From: Histoplasma ohiense | Lineage: Eukaryota > Ascomycota > Eurotiomycetes > Onygenales > Ajellomycetaceae | DNA length: 64,000 nucleotides | Assembly: GCA_017607445.1 (NCBI GenBank) | Contig: JAEVHH010000006.1 | Location: 2,108,001-2,172,000 of the forward strand | Direction: 5' to 3' | Shown: piece after piece, positions 11,885 through 24,214 of the stretch | Numbering within the stretch: position 1 is the stretch's first letter | How the letters are laid out: each line of letters opens with the position of its first letter | Notes under the pieces: model-generated | What the model saw: only the letters and a program-made list of their open reading frames with translations | Databases searched by the model: none | Told to the model about the DNA's origin: nothing | Made by a program: the position numbers and the translations under genes

Positions 11885-12185
11885 ATATATCATTAAAAAC
11901 TAAAACTATACTAGAATTGGAACATCTTATTCTTATCCTTGTATGTTCAACAGTACCACAATTACTACATCTCTGTGGTGCTCATAATTGTGGTAACGTG
12001 GTTTGAGAGACAAGAGCTACAGGTTCATACAATTGAACAATCATTCATACTTTCAACAGAAATATTAGAGGAAGGAAGCAGACTTTGAGCTTCTTCTCTT
12101 ATAAGATCTTCTCTATGTTGAATTAATCTTCTAGATCTTGTATGTTTCTGTTTCTTCTTCTTATTTAGAGTAAATGTATCTTGAT
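11885..12185 (-). pseudogene. Pogo/DDE1-type transposase C-terminal remnant
   Basis: On the reverse strand a basic stretch KKKKQKHTRSRRLIQHREDL is followed by IREEAQSLLPSS and then, in another frame, by APQRCSNCGTVEHTRI. This arrangement of basic linker, EEAQ helix and a terminal CxxCG...H zinc-knuckle-like end matches the tail of fungal pogo/Fot1-related transposases. The third and fourth ligands are spaced H-x6-C, looser than usual. Stops and frame changes show it is dead, and neither TIR was identified. Confidence 0.5.
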
Positions 12186-12197
12186 ATTTGCTTCTTT

Positions 12198-12622
12198 ATA
12201 GTATCTATATTAAGAAACTAGCCACGTGGCATTAGAAGGGCTTAGAACACGCCAGAACCAATCATGATGGACGTTGGTGTGGCGGCAACATTGCCCATAT
12301 ATACTCCCGGAGGTAATGCTCGCTGATATCCATAGATCTTAGATTGCTACCTTCTTAATATCTTTGTGTGTACTTCACACTACTCTTATATAGCTATTCT
12401 TGTAGCCCCTCTCTTACAATTCTAATTAGCTTACTCATAAACCTTATCTAAGTGGTCTGTTGTTACAACATGCTCTACAACAAGATTCACAATGTTAGTT
12501 AGATTATACAAAATGATTTTCATATGTACTGTACTGAACATACAAGATCTCTCTAGAATCAATCTGAATCCTCTACGGAGTACTATCTCTGATAATTACA
12601 ATGCTTGATTGCAACAGTTGAA
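12198..12622 (+). mobile_element. Relic family-B LTR plus leader and first gag codons
   Basis: Aligns by eye with the 5' end of family-B gypsy elements (37346 onward): TATCTATATTA..., ...TGCTACCTTCTTAAT..., GTGTACTTCACACTACTCT and the LTR end CTCTTACA at 12418. The leader follows (TGGTCTGTTGTTA), then the gag start region (CAATCTGAATCCTCTAC, GCAACAGTTGAAT). The first bases of the LTR are missing or diverged, and the homology stops abruptly at about 12622, where the tRNA-like unit begins. It keeps several CpGs, unlike the core copies. Confidence 0.65.
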
Positions 12623-12623
12623 T

Positions 12624-12790
12624 GGCCCGGTGGCGTAGTGGTTAACTACTCACCTGGTATCCCAGAGAAGGGGTGCGGGTTCGAATCCCACAGGGCACAT
12701 TTTAACCAATATCCACTGTTAAATCACCAAACAGTACCGGGTGTAACCGGCCCCTTGGGCTGGCTATATAAGTTAGATCAGTACTGAATC
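12624..12790 (+). repeat. tRNA-derived SINE-like unit
   Basis: An A-box TGGCGTAGTGG (12631-12641) and a B-box GGTTCGAATCC (12678-12688) match RNA polymerase III internal promoter consensus at tRNA-like spacing. The arm GTAG-TGGTTAA-CTAC can fold. The anticodon arm cannot be drawn with a normal 5-bp stem and 7-nt loop, and the acceptor stem has a mismatch, so it is not a normal tRNA gene. An unrelated body (CCGGGTGTAACCGGCC..., ending about 12790) follows, as in SINEs. A short TGAAT occurs on both sides (12618-12622 and about 12785-12789) and may be a target duplication. A tRNA pseudogene is the alternative. Confidence 0.5.
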
Positions 12791-13887
12791 ATTGTCAAGC
12801 TTAACTATCTATCTAGACATCTCTAAATTTGTCTGTGACAGTTAATTGATAGACTACAGCTGAAAGATTGAAGTATCTTTTGTGCCGGTTAGCGGGGCGC
12901 CCAGCCCGCTGTGCGCCGTTGTCATTGGTCCACTTACTGCACTAGGCCCGTTGCGGCAGCACCATTGCTGCTTTGGGGATGGCGCACCCTCTCGCTGCTT
13001 TTGCGCCCTCTCACGCCGCTTCAACAGCCGGCTGCTTGATCTATAAAAACCCGTCCCGCGCCCTCGCAACAATCACACACTCTCTCCTCCTCTTTCTTTC
13101 CTCTCCCTTTTTCTTCCTGCGCCCGCGGAGTCGCCGAACAGATGTCCGATGACCTCGCGGGCTGCTGCTTCATTGGTTTCTGAACCATCCACGCCGCCCC
13201 TCACAGTGTTACTTTGCTTGATCTGGAGTCTAGGCTGCTGGGACATCTGCAGCCATGTTGCAATGGCAATGGCCTTCGCTGTATTGTACGATCGGCGACT
13301 GTGAACCGCAGATTGCCAATGGTTTATTTTTTTTATTTTAATTTTAATTTTTTTTTTTATGGTTGGGCTTTATCTGGTCGATCTGTTCTCCTGTACTTTG
13401 TTGTCTTGGGCGCCTTTCATCTGTGGAGATCTGTGCGGAAAAGCAACAGACGACAATCGATTGAGGCCACAGGGAAGATCAGTGGGTGAGTCTTCTGAAG
13501 CCAGAGTGCTTGCTGAGCCCTGAGTGATGGAGGGTTGCATCGCCCTTTGACCCATTAAGACAGACTGCCTCATTCCCTTTCCCCAGTCAATAGCAAAATT
13601 GCTGCACTTCTTTTTTGATATTGGTGTACACCTGCAGGTCGACCAAGTCGGGGTTTCATTCAGATTGCATGCTCAACATGTCAGGGTTGAAAGTGGCGAT
13701 AGCCATATGCAATTGATGCAGAGCACTGGTTATCGACCTCCAGGTGGCTTTCAGATGAGAATGAATGCATCAGCAGTCTCAGAGAAGATTCAGAGATCAG
13801 AGGGATTCATCTGTTACTTTCTTCTCTGTGAAAGATGATGAGACAACTGAAACCTCTGCAATGAGAGCAACTATAAAGAGTGATTGA
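12791..13887. other. GC-rich promoter-like region grading into CpG-poor flank
   Basis: From about 12880 to 13220 the DNA is GC- and CpG-rich with a promoter-like layout (see 13039). After that no coherent coding region is found. From about 13,750 to the first LTR, CpG becomes rare, marking the left edge of the hypermutated zone. Confidence 0.5.
13039..13110 (+). promoter_or_regulatory. TATA box with pyrimidine-rich leader
   Basis: CTATAAAAACCC at about 13041, followed by a CT-rich tract around 13080-13115, is the usual arrangement of strongly expressed fungal promoters. The first ATG downstream (13142) opens a frame of only 13 codons, so any gene served here is truncated, spliced in a way I cannot see, or non-coding. 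Confidence 0.35.
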
Positions 13888-14421
13888 TGTAATGAGCATA
13901 CTTCAATTAACAATTTGGTACTATTCTAATTACAGATTATGAATTGATTAAGAAAAGAAAGAGAAAAGAAATCAGAAGAAAAGATCATACAAAGAGAATT
14001 CTTATAGAGAGAAACTCAGAGTGAAAGAATATCAGAAGCCACTTCACAGTGAAGTATGAAGTAGAAGAATATTAAAAGATATGTATAAGAATTATTAGAA
14101 ACTATACAAGTGTGAAGTGTGAGACAGAGAAATCATTGAGAGCTACACAGAAGAATTGTTAAAGACTATACAAATATGAGATATGAAATGAGAGAACATT
14201 AAAAGCTACATAAAAGAATTGTTAGAGACTATATGAACATGAAATATGAAGTAGAAAAATGTTAAAAGCTATACAAAAGAATTGTTAGAAACTATATAAA
14301 TGCAGAGCACAGAGCAGAAGAACATTGAGAATTATATAAAATTACAATAATCAGAAATAAGCAGATACAGAAGAGAAGTTGATTGTGTAAGTTAATTACT
14401 AATAAATACTAATTCATCACA
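13888..14421 (-). repeat. C-alpha 3' LTR
   Basis: 534 bp, starting TGTAATGAGCATACTTC on the + strand and ending CATCACA. It contains short internal near-repeats of the type AAGAATTGTTAGAAACTATA. No CpG was noticed. Confidence 0.9.
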
Positions 14422-14617
14422 TTATCCCTCTCTACTGAGATGAGTGAGAACTTGTAGATGTTGAGAACAGCAGTGTTCTTCAAGATAAATGCAGATTCTC
14501 AAATCAGATGATTGTATTCTACTCATTTGATAAAATATTCATGATGATAATGATTGATTTTATTGTTAAGAATTGTTTTGATTTCTCACTTGAGTTTATT
14601 ATCTTCTTCTATAATAA
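14422..14617 (-). pseudogene. C-alpha 3' terminal internal piece (chromodomain remnant)
   Basis: Equivalent to 15152-15348 of C-beta. It codes on the reverse strand for the remnant of a C-terminal chromodomain (see the C-beta pol entry), followed by a short purine tract (AGAGAGGGA read in the minus sense) next to the 3' LTR. It is separated from the rest of C-alpha by the C-beta insertion, whose duplication AATAA is at 14613-14617 and 35570-35574. Confidence 0.75.
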
Positions 14618-15151
14618 TGTAACAGATGTACTTCAATTAATGATTTGATACTATTCTAATTACAGATTACAAATTGATTAAGAAAAGAAAGAGAAAAGAA
14701 ATCAGAAGAAAAGATTGTATAAAGAGGATTTTTATAGAGAAAAGTTCAGAGTGAAAGAATATCAGAAGCTGCTCCACAGTGAAGTGCAGAGTGAAAGAAT
14801 ATTAAAAGATATATATAAGAATCATTAGAAGCTACACAAGCACAGAATGTAGAGCAGAGAAATCATTGAGAGCTATACAGAAGAATTGTTAGAGACTATA
14901 TAAGTGTAGAATATAGAGTAAGAGAATGTAAGAAGCTACATGAAAGAATTGTTAGAGACTACACAAGCACAGAGCACAGAGTGAAAGAATGTTAAAAGCT
15001 ACACAGAAGAATTGTTAGAAACTATACAAGTACAGAGTATAAAGTGAAAGAACATTGAGAATTATATGAGATCACAACAGTCAGAAACAAACAGATGCAG
15101 AAGAAGAGTTGATTGTGTAAGTTAATTACTAATAAATACTAATCTGTCACA
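14618..15151 (-). repeat. C-beta 3' LTR
   Basis: 534 bp, + strand start TGTAACAGATGTACTTC, end CTGTCACA. Internal polypurine tract lies immediately beyond 15151 (TTATCCCTCTCT on the + strand). Confidence 0.9.
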
Positions 15152-18100
15152 TTATCCCTCTCTACTGAGGTGAGTGAGAACTTATAGATGTCAAGAGTGA
15201 TGATGTTCTTCAAAACAGACACAGATTTTCAGATTGAATGATTGTATTCTACTCATTTGATAAGATATTCACAGTGATGATGATTGATTCTATTGTCAAG
15301 AATTGTTTTGATTTTCCACTTGAGTTCATTGTCTTCTTCTACAATGATGAATGACTGTCAATTGAAGATTCTCTGTGAGGGGAATGAATCCTTGACTGTG
15401 AGTTGGAGCAGATTTGTATGAAAGATATCATGAATGTCAGATGAGATGTTGAGTTGATAATTATGTGTGTCTAGCACTTTCTTCACTGTATATTTGATGT
15501 GATGATAATCTAGTGTACACAAGAGATGATTCATTCTTATGTTCTTGAGATTTAGTCAGACTTTGTCTTCTATATAGTATTGAATCACAGAACTCTTTCT
15601 GATATTCATTTGATTCTCATAATCTTACTGAATACTGATTATTGAAGCTTCTGCTTATTTGTAGACTTTCTTCAACTTGCTCACAATATTCTCTGCTGTC
15701 TGTATGAGACTGTGAGCATGCATGGTTTCTCAGAGAGTCTCAGAGAAGTTCAGAATCTCTAAGTTGTATCTGTGTAAAAGAAAAAATGAGCTTACATCTG
15801 TCATAGTGAAATCTCAACTGTTAATCACAATCTCAGTGTGTGACAGCAGATTGCTTCAGTTGTCTTGTGCATAATTGCAGAACTTACAGAGGATGTTTTT
15901 TATTGTTTATATCATTCTCTCAGTAGCTTCATCAGTCTCTGAATAATACATCATTGATAACTTTCATTCAATTCTTAATAATTGACATACACAGACTCAG
16001 AGTGCACTGACAAATTGACTGTCTCTATCTGACACAATGAATGAAGATAGACTGTGTATATAATAGAATGAGCTTCTGACAAAGACATCTGCAACTACTT
16101 CAGTGTCTATCTTATCACAGAGCTGTAGTATTACATTCTTACTGAGTCAGTCAACAATGACTAGAATATTCATAGAACCTTCATTTTTGAGTAAGAAAAC
16201 TGCAAAATTGATAGCTATATCACATCAAATTTGATTGAGAACAGATAGAGACTTCAGCATCTCTTTTCAGTGTTCACATCATACTGTCACTGAGCTGCAA
16301 TGATCACAGTTGTGTACAAATCAGTATATATCTTTCAATATATCTGATCAGTAGAATTCTCAGATAATGATGTTGTACATGATTTCACATTCTGAGTATC
16401 TAATCATCAGTAAGTCATGAATTTCTTGCATGATCTGTGTTTGTAGAGATTCTGAATCAGAGATTCATTGTCTATCTCAAAAGCATAAGCAGTTGTCATC
16501 ATTGATTGAACATGCTGAGATATTCATTCTTGAGTATACATTTGTGAGGAATTGAGATGTTCTGTTTTGTATGATTTCAGTGGCTTGTTGTCAGAATTCA
16601 TCTGCTTCTGCTGCTAGCTTTCATTGTTCTTCAAGTGAGGGTTCTTGAGCTTGGAACTGATTGACATGTACACAGAGTTTGTCTGATTGTGTAGAACTTT
16701 CTATAATTGCAGAGTTGATTAATTGATGCTCTCAGTGTTTCCATCTGTCATTCAAGTCATCAGATGATATATCTTATTCTCAGTGGAACAGAGCATCCAC
16801 AAAGATGTTCTCTACTTCAGATTGATAATGAATTGTGAATGAAAAATGGCTAAGAAACAATGATCAATGCATATGCCTTTCAGTGAGCTTACAAATGATT
16901 GTGAAGTACTCTAAATTCTTATGATTGATAACAATCTCAAATTTTTTGACACTCATAAGTTTGAACTCTCATTTTTCAAGACATTGTATGATTGCTAGAA
17001 GCTTCTTGTTATAGATCTTGTAGTTGCATTCAGTGAGTGACATCTTTTTCAAGATGAAGACACAGAGTTGTAGAACATCTTTGTTATCATATTGCATCAG
17101 TGTCTCATCTACTATATAATCTGAGATGTCTGTTTTGAGAATTATATGCTTATCTGAATTGAATGATTGCAGCATTGAAGTGCTTGTGAATATATGCTTC
17201 AGCTTTTTGAATACTGTGTCTGCTTCATCAATTCATTGAAACACAGTGTCTTTTCAGATCAGATCTGTCAGTGATTGTACAATATTGAAGAAGTCTTTGA
17301 TGAATCTTTGATAGAAGTTGACAAATTCTAGAAAGCTTCTAGTCTCTTTTACTGAGACTGATGCCTCTCAGTTGAGAATTGCTTCCATCTTCTTAGAATC
17401 CATGCATATGTCTTTTTCAGCTTTGATGATGAATTCTAGATAGATCATAGACTTGATCTTGAAGTCACATTTATCAATGTTCACTTGCAGTCTGACTTTT
17501 TGTAGACAGTCAAGCATTTGTTGTACATACTTGCAGTGCTCAGTAAGCAGTTCATCAGTGAAGATCAGAATATTGTTCATGTATACTGAGGCAATCTCAT
17601 TGAGCAGATCTCATAGAGCTCAGTTAATGTATTTCTGAAATGTGCTTAGAGCATTCACTAATTCAAAGAGAGTCACTGTTCATTTATATAATCTGTAATG
17701 CATACAAAAAGCAGTTAGTCATTCATCATCTTCATTAATTCTTATCTTATAGAAGGCTGCAGAGATGTCAAGCTTTGTAAATCATTTTGTTTTTTCTATT
17801 TGTTTGAGTATTTTGTTGATGAGTGAGAGAGGGTATTGATTCTTCTGTGTAATTTTGTTGAGTTTTCAGTAGTCAACACAGAATCATAAGTCTTCTTCTG
17901 ATTTCTTTGTGAACAGTACAGATGCTGCAGCAGATGAGTTGCTAACATAAATGAAGTCTTTGTTCAATAGTTTATTGAGTGTTTTTTGTAGAATGAGAAA
18001 CTTGTTGTGTGATATGCTGTAGAGAGAATCTCAGAGTGATTGCAGATTCTTACTGTTCTTCTTAATGAGCTCAATTGTATGATCTATACTGGGTTCTCAA

Positions 18101-18555
18101 TGAGAAGAAAGTTTTTCAGCTTCTTTTTTGTCAAATACATCTGTGAAGTCTTCATACAATTTAAGTAGTTTCTTGTATGATTTCTTGAAGTCTTTGAGTT
18201 CTAGCTTTTCTAACACTTTTTTGATATCTGTCATGCTAGCAGTGAATATTTGAATGTTCTTCTTCTCATGTGCTTGATGAGTTAGTAGTTTGTATGCTTC
18301 TGCTGATATCTGAGTGAGATCAGCAGTTCTATCAACATTCTTCTTGTAAACACAGTTGCCTTCTGAGAAAATAAGACAGTGATTGTGTGTGTTCAACAAG
18401 GTTCCAAATTCTGTGAGCTATGATAGACTGAGCATTAGATTGTACTCAAGGTCTTGTATTTTGTATGTGTATATATTCTTTTTCTCATGTTCTTCTACAT
18501 CAACATTAAATCTTACCATGTTGTAGAAGGTGGATTCTCTGAAGCTGTCAAATTC
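15152..18555 (-). pseudogene. C-beta pol (RT, RNase H, integrase, chromodomain), inactivated
   Basis: Read on the reverse strand from 18555 downward: RT with YMNNILIFTDE at 17583-17551, where the catalytic YxDD has become YMNN (both Asp to Asn by G-to-A). RNase H lies around 17.2-16.9 kb (DYIVDETLMQ; LTECNYKIYNKKLLAIIQCL) and the integrase at about 16.7-15.4 kb. A C-terminal chromodomain-like segment (ILDNRINHHHCEYLIKW) sits at about 15.3-15.2 kb. The protease and first RT residues lie on the far side of the A-outer insertion (33643-33424). Many in-frame TGA codons replace probable Arg or Trp codons. It cannot encode active enzymes. Confidence 0.8.
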
Positions 18556-18821
18556 TGTAATGCACTCGTTTATTATTTCCTTATTATCTTCGCTTATTCT
18601 TACCTCTTTCCATTATACTCTTGCTACCACTATTTCTATATGTATATATATATCGATGTATGTATTTCGCACATCTTCTTTCTCTTTCTTTTCTTCCTTA
18701 GTGATTAGCTATGCTACATTCTGCTACTATACTATATTACTCTACAATATATTACTATTATTTCTGCTATGCTATAAACTATCTTCTACTGTTACTCTTC
18801 ACACTGTCACTACATCTCACA
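18556..18821 (+). repeat. A-outer 5' LTR
   Basis: 266 bp, TGTAATGCACTCG to CTCACA. It keeps four CpGs. The sequence just after it reads GTTTCTAATCACTCA, a possible primer-binding region shared with family B. Confidence 0.92.
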
Positions 18822-18868
18822 GTTTCTAATCACTCAATCTTTGAGAGATGATCTGTTGAGTAATAGTC

Positions 18869-20200
18869 ATGACCTCTATCCACAGCATTCACTGTACTTG
18901 TGCTACTGCTGAATCTGAAGCAACAAATATCATGGAAGAAAACTGCAAAACACACACTTCTGTCACTGAAAGTGCACAACAAATATCATCTTTCTCTATG
19001 GAATTGAACTCTGAGTATAGTTCAGAAGAGGATATCTCTTCTGAAGATCTCAGCACAATTGAGACTGAGAAGATAGCTGTGGCCAGAAGAATCAAAAAAT
19101 TACAGACTGAGAAAGAATTGTGAGAACTTCAACAGTGATGTGACACTTTACTATAAGAATTGAATGAAACAATTTCAGTCACTCAAAATACACTAGAAGT
19201 GCATCTGAATCATGATAAAGATGCAACTAGTGTGAATGATAACTGTGATAACATCACAAGTATTCTCAGATCATCAGAAGCCACACTATAAGTACTCAAC
19301 ATCTTAGTGAAAAGCACTGTGACTACTGTCAGTGGGAGATGTAGTCAGATACCACTTTGACAATTAGAACTTTGAGATCTCAGCATGAGTGATCATTCTT
19401 CTCAGAGAGATGTGGAAAAGTTCTGAGATCAAAGTATGAAAGAATTCAAAAACTTTGTTATAGCTGCTATCACTTTCCATGCCAGTGATCTTGATTACTA
19501 CAATGAACACAACCATCAAAAGATCATTGAAGCTGTTACTCATTTCAATGTTGAGATGCAACAACATTGATATCAACATACACATAATATGCAGACTTTG
19601 CCACCATGGGAAGAATTTGTTAGTTGAATGCAATGTCAAGTCACTGATTCAGATAAAAGTTTCTGAGATGCTGATAGACAGTACTGAAAAACAGAGCAAC
19701 AAGAAGATCAGACAGTTCAACAATTTGCTTCATACTTACAATCAATTGAAGAGTGTCTGCAGCATTCTTATAGTGAATACCATTGGAAATCACATCTCTA
19801 TATGAAAGTTCTACCTTCCATTCACCAGGAATTTGACAAATATGCAACCAAATTGGAAGAGTTAAGCTATGATGCCACCCTATATAAACTTGCAATGACA
19901 GAATCGAATCTGCCAGAAAGATGAAAGAAGCTTAAAGAGAAGTCAAATTTCAAAAACCCCACTCAAAGCTTTAACAACAGAAATAATGCTGATAATAGAT
20001 CACAAAACAAACACAGATGAAATGACACTACAAAGTTCAATGACTCCACTCAATCAAAATATTGCTGTTATTGCAAGCAATCAGAACATACCTTCAATTC
20101 ATGTTTCAAACAACTCAAAGACAAATTCAAAAACATCAAATCCAACTCAAAATCTGATGTGAAAGACATGAAGAACTTGAAGAACTTAAAAAATACTTAA
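18869..20200 (+). pseudogene. A-outer gag, inactivated
   Basis: A 443-codon frame starting MTSIHSIHCTCATAESEAT, with an acidic Ser/Glu-rich N-terminal part, a capsid-like middle and a CCHC-type knuckle (CYCKQSEHTFNSC), ending TAA at 20198-20200. It has several internal stops, mostly TGA. The A-AAA-AAT heptamer at 20188-20194 sits in the gag frame four bases before the stop. Confidence 0.78.
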
Positions 20201-23200
20201 AACACATCATCCAGCTCACAATGGCAGTCATAAATGTGAAAAGTTGATGCAAAAATGTCTTAAGCTTCACTGTCACAGTGAAACTCACTACATCTAAGAG
20301 TCTGCAAAAAATGCTTGTGCTAGTAGACTCTGAGTCAGAAGTGAACTGTGTTGATGAATTTTGAACAAAGAATCACAATCTAGAAGCTGCTCACCACAAA
20401 ATCAAAATGATCAAATTGATTGATGAATGCATAATGTGCTTCTTTGGAGAGTATAACATTGCAACTACTGTCATTGATCACAAAGATAATGCACAGCAGA
20501 CATCTCATTTCTTCCATGTGATGAAGATGAAGAACTACAGTCTTGTATTAGAATTTTCTTGATTAAGACAAACAAATCCTCTTATAGATTGATCAGATGA
20601 ACAATTCTTCTTTAGAAGCTCTGAGAATGAACAACAGTCTCAAATTATTTCTGAATAAGATGTTCTAGCTGAAGTTCTCACAGAAGCTAGAGTAGAAATG
20701 CTTGTAGTATTATCTACAGAATATTCAAAAGACTCAAAGCATGCTTCATGTGTATTCTCAGCTGTGTATTCAGACTTGCTGATCAGTCTACTCAATTATG
20801 TCATGCCATACACACATATCTTCTCAGAAGAAGCTGCTATAAGCACAAAAAGATCAGAAGAGATGGAACACTGTATAGATCTCAAATCTGATATGCAACC
20901 TTCATTTATGCTGATATACAATCTCTCTGAAACTGAGTTAGCCACTCTAAGAGAATATTTAAAAAATGCATTAGATAAAGAGTGGATACAACTGTTCAGT
21001 AGCTCAGCTGATGCATCAATTCTCTTTGTTCTCAAAAAAGATGATGAACTCCATCTTTGTGTAGACTATCAAGGATTAAATCAAATCATCATCAAGAACT
21101 GATATTCTCTATCTCTAATAAATGAATTACTTGATAGACTTTCAAAAGCCAAGATATTCACTAAGCTGGACCTTCAAGATGCCTATCACCACATACTTAT
21201 AGTGGCAAAAGACCATTGGAAGACAGTCTTTAGAATGAGATATGAACATTTTGAATATGTAGTTATACCATTTGAACTAGCTAATGCTTCAGTGACATTC
21301 CAAGCATACATTAACAATATCTTGTCTGATTTGTTGAATATATGTTGTGTTGTCTATTTGGATGACATTCTCATATTCTCCAATTCAAAGCAGAAATATA
21401 AAGTGCATGTTACTAAGATGTTAGAACATCTCAAGTATGTGAATCTATTTGCAAAACTCTCTAAGTGCAAATTTGAAGTGGACAAAGTCTCATTTCTGAG
21501 GTTTGTTATAGATACAAATGATGTTGAGATGAAGTCAGACAGAGTCTCCACTATTGTGAAATAGTCTACATCTAAATCAATTAAAGAGGTTCAATTCTTC
21601 TTGAGCTTTGCTAATTTCTATCAATGATTTATTAAGTCTTTCTCCTCTATTGCAGCCCCATTATTTGAACTTACAAAAGGAAGCAAGAAGAGAGAAAGAA
21701 AAGCCACTTTTATGTAAACAGAAGATACTCAAAGCACTTTCAATAAGCTCAAATCACACTTTATGCATGCTTCTCTATTAGCTCATTTTGACTCAGCTCA
21801 GTGTATTCAGATCAAATCTGATGCATTCACTTTTGCAGTCACTGCTATTCTGTCACAGTTGCAGAATGATGAGCACTGGCATTCAGTTGCCTTCTGATCA
21901 AGAAAGTTGATTGATGTGGAAATATGTTATGATATTTATGATAAAGAACTCTTGACTATTGTAGCAGCATTTAAGAATTGAAGACACTATCTGAAGAGAA
22001 GTCAGTATTCAATTCAAGTCTGATCTGATCATGTCAATCTGCAGTACTTTATGACAACTAAGAAACTGAACAGATGTCAGATCAGATGAGTGGAAGCTTT
22101 ATCTGCTTATGATTTTGTATTACTGCATCATTCTGAATCAAAGAATTCAGCTGATGGGCTCAGTTGTCACACAGACTACAGTGAGGTCTATAATGATCAA
22201 ACTATATTATCTACCCTGCAACAGAAGCTGAAACATGAAGTTAGACTAGACTGAAAAACTGATACTTCTTTTCAAAATAATATTTCTTCTGATGTAGTCT
22301 GTGCACAGATCTCTAATGAGCAAAATGCTTCTTTTAATGAGTGAAAAGTGCTTCATATGTCAATGTCTTCTACCTCTTGTATAAACTCTTCCCCTCTATT
22401 GTGTGTTGAGCAATATATGCCTTGAATTGCAGTCAATAAGACTATTCTTGAGAACTCAGTATATACAGAAATATCTGAATCCTTCATCTTATTTTTGAGT
22501 AAAGCACAGAAGATTGATTCTTTTGCTGCTGAGCAAAGAAAGAAGATAAAAGAGAAGAATATGACTGTTGCTGAAAATATACTATGAACAATTTCTGAGA
22601 ATGATATATTGCATGCTGATGATTGTGTGTATGTCCCTCAATAAAAGACACTCATTGATGAAATTATCAGTGCAAATCATGATGATCCACAGAAGAGTCA
22701 CTTTGGTATAAAAAAGTTTATAGACAGTATTCAGAACAAATACTATTGACATGAGCTAGTCAGAGATATCAAAGATTATATATTCACTTGTGATACTTGT
22801 CAAAGAGTAAAGTCAAAACAGCACAGACAATATGAAGAATTGAATACAATTCTCTTATCATCAAATCCTTTTGAATCCATTACTATGAATTTTATTACAG
22901 ACTTATCAGCCTCTACATTCCTCCATCAAATCTATGATGCAATTTTAGTGATTGTGGATATATATACCAAGTTTACAATCTATATTCCTTGCATCAAAAA
23001 CATTACAGCTGACAAACTAGCAGAAATCATTTATACCAAGTTCTATACAATTTACAGAGTACTCAAAAACCATATATTCAATCAAGAGTCACTGTTTACA
23101 AGCCATTATTGATTCATCTTTTGTTATATGCTAGACACACACCGGAAGCTTTCAACAGCCTTTCACCCTCAAACAGATGATCAAACAGAATGACAAAATC

Positions 23201-23889
23201 AAATCTTGAAACATTATCTTCAATGTTTTATCAACTATCATCAAGATGACTGAGCATGCTGGCTACCACTAGTGCAGTTTGTTTACAATACCTCTCAACA
23301 TACCTCTACTGAAATGACACCCACAGAAGCCTTAATGAAATATCAATCTGATTTGAAAATTAATATCAGCAAACCATCACAACCAGTTGTCATACATGCT
23401 GCTAGCTGTGCAAAACATATTGAGAAAACACATCATAAGCTCATCAAGAATCTACAAAAGATGCAACAAACACAGAAAATCTATTATGATGCAAAACATA
23501 AATCTCAACAATTTAAAATAGATGACTATATCATACTCAATACAAAAAATCTCCAATTGCTGCACCCAGTTCACAAACTCAATCATAAATATGTTGGACT
23601 CTTCAAGATTCTGAATATCATTGAGAAACAAGCATACAAACTAGAACTGTCATCTTCATATAGAAGCATTCATTCTGTATTCCATGTATCTTTATTGAAG
23701 CCATACAACCACAGAAATGGAGCTCTATCAGAACCAGAATTGGAACTTGTCAACAGTGAAGAAGAATATCAAGTTGAAGAAATTCTTGAAAAATGATAAT
23801 GAAAAAACAAACCTTTGAAATATCTTGTGAGATGAACAGGTTGAGGTTCTAGTGATGATACATGAGAACTGAAAGAAAACATATTGAAC
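20189..23889 (+). pseudogene. A-outer pol (PR-RT-RNase H-IN-chromodomain start), inactivated
   Basis: The frame is -1 relative to gag. Protease: the active-site DSG reads DSES (VDSESEVN, near 20330). RT: DAYHHI and an intact YLDDILIFS at 21355-21366, the only intact YxDD in the window. RNase H (FAVTAILSQLQ) is at about 21.8 kb. The integrase has a zinc-binding segment near 22.7 kb and a core MNFITDLSAS at about 22.9 kb where the first catalytic Asp is Asn, followed by AFHPQTDDQTE near 23.17 kb. The frame runs into the chromodomain (KYLVR...GWGSSDDTW) at about 23.82 kb and is cut at 23889 by A-inner. TGA codons replace several Arg/Trp positions. Confidence 0.85.
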
Positions 23890-24167
23890 TGTAATGCACT
23901 CGTTTATTATTTCCTTATTATCTTCGCTTATTCTTACCTCTTTCCATTATACTCTCACTACCGCTATTTCTATATGTATATATATATCGATGTATGTATT
24001 TCGCACATCTTCTTTCTCTTTCTTTTCTTCCTTAGCGATTAGCTACACTACACTACACTACACTATGTTACACTACTATATTACACTCTACAATATATTA
24101 CTATTATCTCTGCTACACTATAAACTATCTTCTACTGTTACTCTTCACACTGTCACTACACCTCACA
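23890..24167 (+). repeat. A-inner 5' LTR
   Basis: 278 bp, TGTAATGCACTCG to CTCACA. It retains six CpGs, against one in its 3' partner. Confidence 0.92.
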
Positions 24168-24214
24168 GTTTCTAATTGCTCAACCTTTGAGAGATGGTCT
24201 GTTGAGTAATAGTC

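Noticed and set aside
12624..12700. Functional tRNA gene
   Set aside because: A and B boxes are good but no acceptable anticodon arm can be drawn and the acceptor stem is imperfect.
13888..15151. CRISPR-like or satellite array from repeated AAGAATTGTTAGA phrases
   Set aside because: These are degenerate internal repeats of the family-C LTR, without constant spacers, in a eukaryotic context.
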